Assembly: GCA_027489135.1 (NCBI GenBank)
Contig: JAIYAI010000531.1
Location: 1-15,064 of the forward strand
Length of the DNA: 15,064 bases
Direction of reading: 5' to 3'
Origin: Acetobacteraceae bacterium
GTDB taxonomy: Bacteria > Pseudomonadota > Alphaproteobacteria > Acetobacterales > Acetobacteraceae
Positions 1-5,199 of the stretch are shown in pieces. How positions within the stretch are numbered: the stretch's first letter is position 1; every line of letters starts with the position of its first letter. The position numbers and the translations under genes were made by a program. Below the pieces are notes generated by a model. That model saw only the letters and a list, made by a program, of their open reading frames with translations, did not search any database and was not told the origin of the DNA.

Positions 1-128
1 GCCTCGTCGCGGAAATAGCCGGTGGTGGTGCAGACGGTGGCGAGCGCGGCCTCGAAGGCCGGGACGGCGGCTTCCGGCAGGGCGTCAATCGCGAGGGTCT
101 CGAGGGCGGGGCCGCGGGGGGCGGTCAT
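1..128 (-). CDS. prmA: Probable ribosomal protein L11 methyltransferase (PrmA), N-terminal fragment
   Basis: Reading the minus strand from the ATG at 128 gives 42 codons that run off the window edge. The fragment begins MTAPRGPALETL and continues through LPEAAVPAFEAALATVC to GYFRDE. The pattern of a short beta strand, then P-x-A-A-V-x-A-F-E-A-A-L, resembles the N-terminal substrate-recognition domain of PrmA. That enzyme is an SAM-dependent methyltransferase that trimethylates ribosomal protein L11 in the cytoplasm. The SAM-binding domain lies outside the window, so the call rests on the N-terminus and on the nearby UvrD-type helicase, a neighbour I recall for prmA in alphaproteobacteria. In-frame ATGs also occur at 140 and 167, both followed by codons for H-R-P. 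None of the three has a convincing Shine-Dalgarno sequence, so the start is uncertain. The downstream sequence would settle the identity. Confidence 0.55.
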   Translation of the reverse strand, partial: MTAPRGPALETLAIDALPEAAVPAFEAALATVCTTTGYFRDE

Positions 129-240
129 GGGTCGGTGCATCCGGCTGGCGATGATGGGCCGGTGCATGGCGCAGGCGGCAGAGCGGTGGAAGAGGCGGTG
201 TGGAGGAAAGCCTTGGCAGGGATGCCGCCCGAACATGGAA

Positions 241-266
241 AAGGCCGCCCCCGAGGGGGCGGCCTT
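241..266 (-). terminator. Intrinsic terminator of the PEP-CTERM gene
   Basis: A perfect 12-bp inverted repeat (AAGGCCGCCCCC / GGGGGCGGCCTT) has a 2-nt centre at 253-254. It starts 27 nt downstream of the PEP-CTERM stop codon. Read on the minus strand the stem is followed by a short T run (CCTTTTCC), as expected for a Rho-independent terminator. On the plus strand the T tract is weak (CCTTCCC), so termination should mainly be on the minus strand. It would separate the PEP-CTERM transcript from the probable prmA gene downstream. Confidence 0.75.
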
Positions 267-292
267 CCCTGGCCAAACCGGCTGGTGCCGGA

Positions 293-1003
293 TCAGACCT
301 TGCGGCGGCGCGCCGCGGCGAGGCCGAGGAGGCCGGCGCCGAGGAGGGCCATGGTCATCGGCTCGGGCACCTGCGCGATGATCTGCGAGGTGGCAGAGAT
401 CGAGGACGAGGCACCCGTGAAGGTGATCGTGTAGATGATCGTCTCGCTCCAGGCAGTATCGGCGGGCGCGTTGTAGGTGATCGGGCCCGTGCTGAAGGAG
501 CCGGTACCGAGGTTGGAGTAGACAGCCTTCGCCATCGAGGTCGTAGCGCAAAGGGCGCAGTTGTTCGCGTTGATGAAGTTCTCGATCGTGAAGGTGGAGA
601 ACGTCCCCTTGCTGGTCAGCGTATTGCCAGTGAAGGTGTTCTCCAGCCCGAGCTGGGTGGCGGCCGACAGGTCGCGCTGGTTCACCACGATGCTCAGCGT
701 CGTCGGATTGGTGAAATTCGCGGAGGTGGTCGCGGCGATGGCGATCGTGGACAGGTTCGGGCTGGGCAGGTCCGGCACGCCCTGCGCGCTCACCGTGATG
801 CTCGAGAAGTTCGGGCCGGACAGCCCGTTGATCGTATTGAGCGTGCGGCTCACGTTGCCGGTGGTCGAGAACGCGCCACCGAGCAGCGTGCCCGTGAAGG
901 CCGCGCCCTCATAGACGCGGATCCGCAGTTCTTCCGCACTCGCCGTGGCCGCGAGGCCCACCGCGAGACCCGCGCCCAGCGCGAGGGTCTTGAAGATACC
1001 CAT
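293..1003 (-). CDS. Secreted PEP-CTERM sorting-domain protein
   Basis: This 236-residue protein has a clean signal peptide (MGIFKTLALGAG.., cleavage near ATASA-EE, residues 20-25). A Thr/Ser/Asn/Gly-rich, probably beta-rich body follows, and then a textbook PEP-CTERM tail: VPEP at 212-215, a hydrophobic segment to about 230, and ARRRKV. PEP-CTERM proteins are exported, then cut and anchored by an exosortase (EpsH/XrtA type), and are often linked to extracellular polysaccharide or flocs. No exosortase gene is in this window. The body has one close cysteine pair (C149, C152) and resembles no enzyme I recognise, so its role is unknown. I chose the ATG at 1003 because AAGGAG at 1013-1018 lies 9 nt upstream and the hydrophobic core follows at once. 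An in-frame ATG at 1036 also has AAGGAG (1044-1049, 7 nt upstream) and would add 11 residues (MTSNSSKEFSI). A sigma-54-like promoter lies upstream and a strong terminator downstream, which suggests a single-gene transcript. Confidence 0.85.
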   Translation of the reverse strand: MGIFKTLALGAGLAVGLAATASAEELRIRVYEGAAFTGTLLGGAFSTTGNVSRTLNTINGLSGPNFSSITVSAQGVPDLPSPNLSTIAIAATTSANFTNPTTLSIVVNQRDLSAATQLGLENTFTGNTLTSKGTFSTFTIENFINANNCALCATTSMAKAVYSNLGTGSFSTGPITYNAPADTAWSETIIYTITFTGASSSISATSQIIAQVPEPMTMALLGAGLLGLAAARRRKV

Positions 1004-1036
1004 GATCGAAAACTCCTTGCTGCTGTTCGAGGTCAT

Positions 1037-1426
1037 CACGTGTCTCCTTCCGTCAGTTTCCGGACCCGAGGGAGGCACGGGCACCTGACCCCTCCTAAGC
1101 ATGCAGCGTGCCAGCATTAATTCTCTTTTCTTTTCAATAGCTTGGTTACCCAGGACCACCCGATCGACGCGGGTTGTCAACTCTGCCGACACCGGGGCGT
1201 CCGACGCCCGAGGAGACGAACCGGTTTCCGTTCCGATTCGAGGCGCACAGCGGCCTCGCGCACCCCGGCAGCGCCGCCGGCGGCACGCATATCGTGTGCT
1301 AATGCCGCCGAGTGCATCTAAGAGTTGTAAGTATCGCCGAGGCGGGGATAGTCGAGATCAATATACGGCACGAGTCTTCTAATTGATGAAAGCGCGCCAG
1401 GCTTCACACCTGTAAGAAAATCCGAC
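1037..1426. other. 390-bp non-coding stretch between the helicase stop and the PEP-CTERM gene
   Basis: No convincing gene lies here; the one plus-strand reading frame has no recognisable similarity or start signal. The stretch is clearly more A/T-rich than its surroundings, especially around 1114-1145 (ATTAATTCTCTTTTC and neighbours) and 1318-1420. It contains the sigma-54-like element at 1098-1113. It also holds a 7-bp dyad GGGCGTC-C-GACGCCC at 1195-1209 and an 8-bp inverted repeat CGGCGGCA / TGCCGCCG at 1278-1285 and 1303-1310 with a 17-nt loop. A TTGACA hexamer on the minus strand near 1175-1180 has no good -10 partner. The dyads lie roughly 100-200 bp upstream of the predicted start site, where enhancer-binding proteins of sigma-54 systems usually bind; that role is inference. 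Confidence 0.6.
1098..1113 (-). promoter_or_regulatory. Sigma-54 (RpoN) -24/-12 promoter for the PEP-CTERM gene
   Basis: The minus strand reads TGGCACG-CTGC-ATGCT, against the sigma-54 consensus TGGCACG-N4-TTGCW. Fifteen of 16 consensus-compatible positions fit, with a single T-to-A change at the first base of the -12 block. The invariant GG and GC are present at the correct spacing. The transcription start would fall near 1088, giving a leader of about 50 nt to the ATG at 1036 or about 85 nt to the ATG at 1003. An A/T-rich stretch lies just upstream, as is common for IHF-bent sigma-54 promoters. Known PEP-CTERM/exosortase systems often encode the PrsK/PrsR two-component pair, whose regulator is of the sigma-54-activating class. 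Confidence 0.6.
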
Positions 1427-3640
1427 TCACCCCGGCTCCACAAACCGGTCGAGCACCCGCTTCCGCTCCGCCTTGTCGAAGTCGATCTCCAGCCGATCCT
1501 CCTCGACCGCCACCACGGTTCCCGGCCCGAACTTCTGGTGGAAGACCCGGTCGCCGGGCTTGAAGGGCGTGGTCCGCGCCGGACGCTCCTGCACCTCCCA
1601 CAGCCCGGCCTCGATCACCCGCGGGCGCCGCGCCGCGCCGAACCCGCCCGTCAGCGGGCCGCGGTCGAAGACGCTCGCGGGCATGGCCGGGCGCGACCGC
1701 TCCGCGCCCTCGCGTTCGATCTGTTCGGGCGGCAACTCGTCGATGAAGCGGCTCGGGATGGCGCTGGTCCAGTTGCCGTAGACGCGCCGGTTCGCGGCCG
1801 CGCTCACGATCGCGTGGCGCCGCGCCCGCGTCAGCCCGACATAGGCGAGCCGCCGCTCCTCCTCGAGAGCCTTCTCGCCGCCCTCGTCCAGGCTGCGCTG
1901 GGACGGGAACAGCCCCTCCTCCCAACCCGGCAGGAAGACCATGTCGAACTCGAGACCCTTGGCGGCGTGCAGAGTCATCAGCGAGACACGGTCCTGCTCC
2001 GCCGCCTCGTCCGTCTCCATCACGAGGGCCACGTGTTCCAGGAACCCGGCGAGGGTCTCGAACTCGCCCATCGCGCGCAGCAATTCCTTCAGGTTTTCCA
2101 GACGCCCGGGCGCCTCCGCGCTGCGGTCCTGCTTCCACATCTCGGTGTAGCCGCTCTCGTCCAGCAGCGTCGCCGCGGTGACGACATGCCCCTCCTTCGC
2201 AAGCAGCGCGCGCCAGCGGCCGAAGCCCTGCACCAGCTCGCGCAGCGCCTGTCGCGCCTTCGCGAGCTTCAGCGTCCCCGCCAAGGTCTCCGCGGCGTAG
2301 GAGAGGGGAATGCGCTCCTCCCGCGCGATGCGGTGCATCTCACGGAGTGCAGTGTCGCCGAGACCACGCTTCGGCACGTTCACGATGCGCTCGAAGGCCA
2401 GGTCATCCGCGGGTTGCGCGAGGACGCGGAGATACGCCATCGCGTCGCGGATCTCCTGCCGCTCGTAGAATTTGGCACCACCGACGACCCGGTACGGCAC
2501 CCCCAGCGTGATCAGCCGTTCCTCGAAGGCGCGGGTCTGGAAACCGGCGCGCACCAGGATCGCGATCTCCGCCAGCGAATGCCCGCTGCGCCGCGCCGCC
2601 TCGATGCGATCGCCGACCATGCGGGCCTCCTCCTCCGAGTCCCACAGCGCGACGACGCGTACCTTTTCCCCGTCGGCGTCGTTGCGACCCGTGCGCAGGG
2701 TCTTGCCGAGGCGGCCCGTATTGTGCGCGATCAGGTGCGAGGCGGCGGCGAGGATCGGCTTCGTGGAGCGGTAGTTGCTCTCAAGCCGGACGACCTTCGC
2801 GCCCGGGAAATCCTTCTCGAAGCGGAGGATGTTCTCGATCTCGGCGCCGCGCCAGGAATAGATCGACTGGTCGTCATCGCCAACGCAGCAGATGTTGCGG
2901 TGCATCGGCTCCGGCCGCTGCGCCAGAAGCCGCAGCCAGAGATACTGCACCAAATTGGTGTCCTGGTACTCGTCCACCAGGATGTAGCGGAAGCGGCGGT
3001 GCCAGTCGGCCAGCACGTCCGGATGCGTGCGCAGGATCTCCGTGACGTGCAGCAGCAGGTCGCCGAAATCGGCGGCGTTCAGGTCACGCAGCCGCTGCTG
3101 GTAGGCGGCGTAGAGCGCCCGGGCCTTGCCGCCGGCATAGTCCGTGTCCTCGGCCGGGGTCACCCGCTCCGGCGTCAGGCCGCGATCCTTCCAGCGCTGG
3201 ATCGCCGCCATCAGCCCGTTGGCGGGCCAGCGCTTCACGTCCACGCCGGCGGCGTCCATCACCTGTTTCAGCAACCGGATCTGGTCGTCGGTGTCGAGGA
3301 TGGTGAAGCCGCTGGTCAGGCCGACCAGTTCCGCGTGCCGGCGCAGCATGCGGGCGCAGAGCGCGTGGAAGGTGCCGAGCCAGAGCCCCTCCGCCGGTTC
3401 GCCGATGATGGCGGAGACGCGCTCGCGCATCTCACGCGCCGCCTTGTTGGTGAAGGTCACCGCCAGCACCTGGCCCGGCCAGGCGCGGCCCGACTTCAGG
3501 ATATGGGCGAAGCGCGTGGTCAGCACCCGCGTCTTGCCGGTGCCGGCGCCGGCCAGGACCAGCACCGGCCCGTCCAGCGCCTCCACCGCAGCGCGCTGCT
3601 CCGCGTTCAGCCGCGCGAGGTAGTCGTCATGGGTGCTCAC
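1427..3640 (-). CDS. uvrD: UvrD/PcrA-family superfamily 1 DNA helicase
   Basis: This 737-residue ATP-dependent 3'-5' DNA helicase has the usual length for UvrD/PcrA. Motifs in order: Q-motif region LNAEQRAAV (11-19), Walker A GAGTGKT (31-37), motif Ia VTFTNKAAREM (61-71), motif II VDEYQDTN (222-229), motif III GDDDQSIYSWRG (254-265), motif IV LESNYRST (286-293), motif V LMTLHAAKGLEFD (about 553-566) and motif VI ERRLAYVGLTRARR (about 594-607). The last ~45 residues (FKPGDRVFHQKFGPGTV..) form the Tudor-like tail that in PcrA/UvrD contacts RNA polymerase. Roles known for the family are nucleotide excision repair, replication restart and removal of stalled polymerase. The start is GTG at 3640. 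It overlaps the TGA of the upstream pentapeptide-repeat gene (GTGA) and has GGGAG about 8-9 nt upstream, so translation is probably coupled. No terminator with a T tract follows the stop. Confidence 0.95.
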   Translation of the reverse strand: MSTHDDYLARLNAEQRAAVEALDGPVLVLAGAGTGKTRVLTTRFAHILKSGRAWPGQVLAVTFTNKAAREMRERVSAIIGEPAEGLWLGTFHALCARMLRRHAELVGLTSGFTILDTDDQIRLLKQVMDAAGVDVKRWPANGLMAAIQRWKDRGLTPERVTPAEDTDYAGGKARALYAAYQQRLRDLNAADFGDLLLHVTEILRTHPDVLADWHRRFRYILVDEYQDTNLVQYLWLRLLAQRPEPMHRNICCVGDDDQSIYSWRGAEIENILRFEKDFPGAKVVRLESNYRSTKPILAAASHLIAHNTGRLGKTLRTGRNDADGEKVRVVALWDSEEEARMVGDRIEAARRSGHSLAEIAILVRAGFQTRAFEERLITLGVPYRVVGGAKFYERQEIRDAMAYLRVLAQPADDLAFERIVNVPKRGLGDTALREMHRIAREERIPLSYAAETLAGTLKLAKARQALRELVQGFGRWRALLAKEGHVVTAATLLDESGYTEMWKQDRSAEAPGRLENLKELLRAMGEFETLAGFLEHVALVMETDEAAEQDRVSLMTLHAAKGLEFDMVFLPGWEEGLFPSQRSLDEGGEKALEEERRLAYVGLTRARRHAIVSAAANRRVYGNWTSAIPSRFIDELPPEQIEREGAERSRPAMPASVFDRGPLTGGFGAARRPRVIEAGLWEVQERPARTTPFKPGDRVFHQKFGPGTVVAVEEDRLEIDFDKAERKRVLDRFVEPG

Positions 3641-4134
3641 TGGCAGGCTCCCACGGACCCGGCGGCGCAGATCCGCGTCCCGTCCGTCCAGCGCGCGCCG
3701 TCGAGCGTCGCATTGTGCAGATCCGCCCCCTCCAGCAGCGCGCCGGTCAGGTCCGCATCGGTCAGGTCGGCGCGGAACAGGCGGGCGCGGCGGAGATCCG
3801 CCTTCACCAGCCTGGCGCCCCGCAGGGTCGCGCGGGTGAAGTCGGTCTCGCGCAGGATCGCCTCGCTGAGGTCAGCCCCGGCGAGATCGGCCGAGACGAA
3901 GCGGGCATCGCGTGCGTTCACGCCCCGCAACATCGCCCCTGCGAGTCGCGCCCGGTCCAGCGACGCGTCGCGCAGCGTCGCGCCCGAGAGGTCGACACCG
4001 CCGAGGTCCCGCCCGTCCATCAGGCAGCGCCGCCAGTCCACGCCGGGCGCGGCCGCGGCCGTGCAGCCCGCCGCCAGCGCCGGTTCGGCGGCAAGGCAGC
4101 CGAGCAGGGGAAGGAACCAGCGAAGCGGGGCCAT
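3637..4134 (-). CDS. Exported pentapeptide-repeat protein
   Basis: The ATG at 4134 gives 165 residues. A signal peptide (MAPLRWFLPLLGCLAAEPALA) is followed by a short linker and about 20 tandem A(D/N)LXX-type pentapeptides from about residue 41 to 149, such as ADLAG ADLSE, ADLRR ARLFR and ADLTD ADLTG. These fold into a right-handed quadrilateral beta helix. The tail (TDGTRICAAGSVGACQ) resembles the capping segment after such helices. LAAGC at 20-24 could be a lipobox, so a lipoprotein is possible. Cytosolic relatives such as Qnr/MfpA mimic DNA and protect gyrase. A signal peptide argues against that role here, and the function is unknown. A GTG at 4149 would add MRIPS. Neither start has a good Shine-Dalgarno sequence; I prefer the ATG because it directly precedes the signal peptide and allows a short leader from the promoter at 4158-4186. 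The stop overlaps the helicase start by 4 nt, so the two are probably co-transcribed. Confidence 0.85.
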   Translation of the reverse strand: MAPLRWFLPLLGCLAAEPALAAGCTAAAAPGVDWRRCLMDGRDLGGVDLSGATLRDASLDRARLAGAMLRGVNARDARFVSADLAGADLSEAILRETDFTRATLRGARLVKADLRRARLFRADLTDADLTGALLEGADLHNATLDGARWTDGTRICAAGSVGACQ

Positions 4135-4157
4135 GGACGGGATGCGCACAGGCGGCG

Positions 4158-4186
4158 ATATAGAACGTCAAGCGAACTTCACCAAC
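4158..4186 (-). promoter_or_regulatory. Possible housekeeping promoter for the pentapeptide-repeat/helicase operon
   Basis: On the minus strand GTTGGT (4181-4186) and CTATAT (4158-4163) are separated by 17 nt. CTATAT is the typical alphaproteobacterial -10 form, and the -35 keeps the TTG core of CTTGAC. Transcription would start near 4151, about 17 nt before the ATG at 4134. A CTTGAC also occurs just 3 nt upstream of the -10, at the wrong spacing. This is an A/T-rich spot in a G/C-rich context between divergent genes. The assignment is tentative. Confidence 0.35.
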
Positions 4187-4208
4187 CACGCCAGGCCCGG
4201 CCCAGACC

Positions 4209-5195
4209 GTGTTCCCTCTCCTCCTCCGGGCCGGCGACGCCCCGCTGCGCTGGATGGCACGGCGCGGCACCGTGCTGCTGGCGCTCTCGATCTTCGGCGG
4301 CATCGCCTGCGCGCCGCTCGCGGCCGCGTTGCAGCCGGCCGTCACCCCCGCCGTCGCGCTGCTGATGACGCTGGTGCTGCTGCGCATCGACCCTGCCCAG
4401 GTGCTGGGCTGGCTCAGGCGCCCCGGCCTCGTCGCGCTGCTCTCGGCCTGGGTGCTGCTCGGCTGCCCGCTGCTGGCCTGGGCCGCGATGCGGGCGATCG
4501 GGATGGACGGACCGCTCGGCGCCGGCGCGGTCCTGATGGCCGCCGCGGCGGGGGCGACGACGGCGCCGGCCTTCGCCCGCCTCGTCGGGCTCGACCCCGA
4601 GATCAGCCTGGTCGTCGCCCTCGCCACGACCGCGCTGGTGCCGCTGACGGCGCCGCCGCTGGCGCTCGGCCTGCTCGGCATCGACCTCGCGATCTCGGTC
4701 GGCGGGCTGATGCTGCGGCTCGGACTGATGGTGGCGTTGCCGGGCCTCGCGGCCCTGCTGCTGCGACGCTGGCTGGGGCCCGCGCGGCTTTCCCGCATCG
4801 CTGCCCCGGTCGATGGCGGCGTCGTACTCGTCCTGGTGATCTTCGCCTTCGGCGTGATGGATGGCGTGCAGGCCCGCCTCCTGGCCGACCCCGCATGGGC
4901 GGTGGCGGGCATGGCGACGGCGCTCGGGGTCAGCCTGGTGCTGAACGCGACGACGGCGCTGCTCTTCCTGCCCTGGCTCGGGCGCGCCGTGGCGCTGGCC
5001 GGCGGCTACCTGGCCGGTACCCGCAACCAGGCGCTGTTCCTGGCGGTGCTGCCGGCGGCGGCGGACCCGCGCGTGACGATCTTCTTCGCCCTCGGCCAGG
5101 TGCCGATGTTCGTGCTGCCCTTCCTGCTGCGCCACGCCTATGCGCGGATCCTCCCGGGCACGGCTTTACAGACCCGCCCGCCAGCGCCGAATTGA
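4209..5195 (+). CDS. SBF/BASS-like multi-pass membrane permease
   Basis: This 328-residue, strongly hydrophobic protein has about nine or ten transmembrane segments spread over its whole length. The size, the internal-repeat topology, and small-residue-rich helices with a polar break (MAAAAGATTAPAF near 118-130, then AGTRNQALFLAV near 272-283) resemble the bile acid:sodium symporter (SBF/BASS) fold. Members of that family move organic anions with Na+ across the inner membrane. The substrate cannot be read from the sequence. The first in-frame start after the upstream stop is the GTG at 4209, with no clear Shine-Dalgarno sequence; the next in-frame ATG is at 4254. It is divergent from the pentapeptide-repeat gene. 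The glycosyltransferase begins 4 nt after its stop, so the two are probably co-transcribed, suggesting a link to envelope or polymer biosynthesis. An uncharacterised permease of another family remains possible. Confidence 0.65.
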   Translation: MFPLLLRAGDAPLRWMARRGTVLLALSIFGGIACAPLAAALQPAVTPAVALLMTLVLLRIDPAQVLGWLRRPGLVALLSAWVLLGCPLLAWAAMRAIGMDGPLGAGAVLMAAAAGATTAPAFARLVGLDPEISLVVALATTALVPLTAPPLALGLLGIDLAISVGGLMLRLGLMVALPGLAALLLRRWLGPARLSRIAAPVDGGVVLVLVIFAFGVMDGVQARLLADPAWAVAGMATALGVSLVLNATTALLFLPWLGRAVALAGGYLAGTRNQALFLAVLPAAADPRVTIFFALGQVPMFVLPFLLRHAYARILPGTALQTRPPAPN

Positions 5196-5199
5196 CCGC

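Noticed and set aside
1170..1185. TTGACA on the minus strand as a sigma-70 -35 box for the PEP-CTERM gene
   Set aside because: No -10-like hexamer at 16-19 nt spacing; the sigma-54 element nearby is a far better match.
1101..1382. Plus-strand reading frame of 93 codons in the region upstream of the PEP-CTERM gene
   Set aside because: No ribosome-binding site, Arg-rich composition without domain character, and it lies across the sigma-54-like element and dyads; best seen as non-coding.
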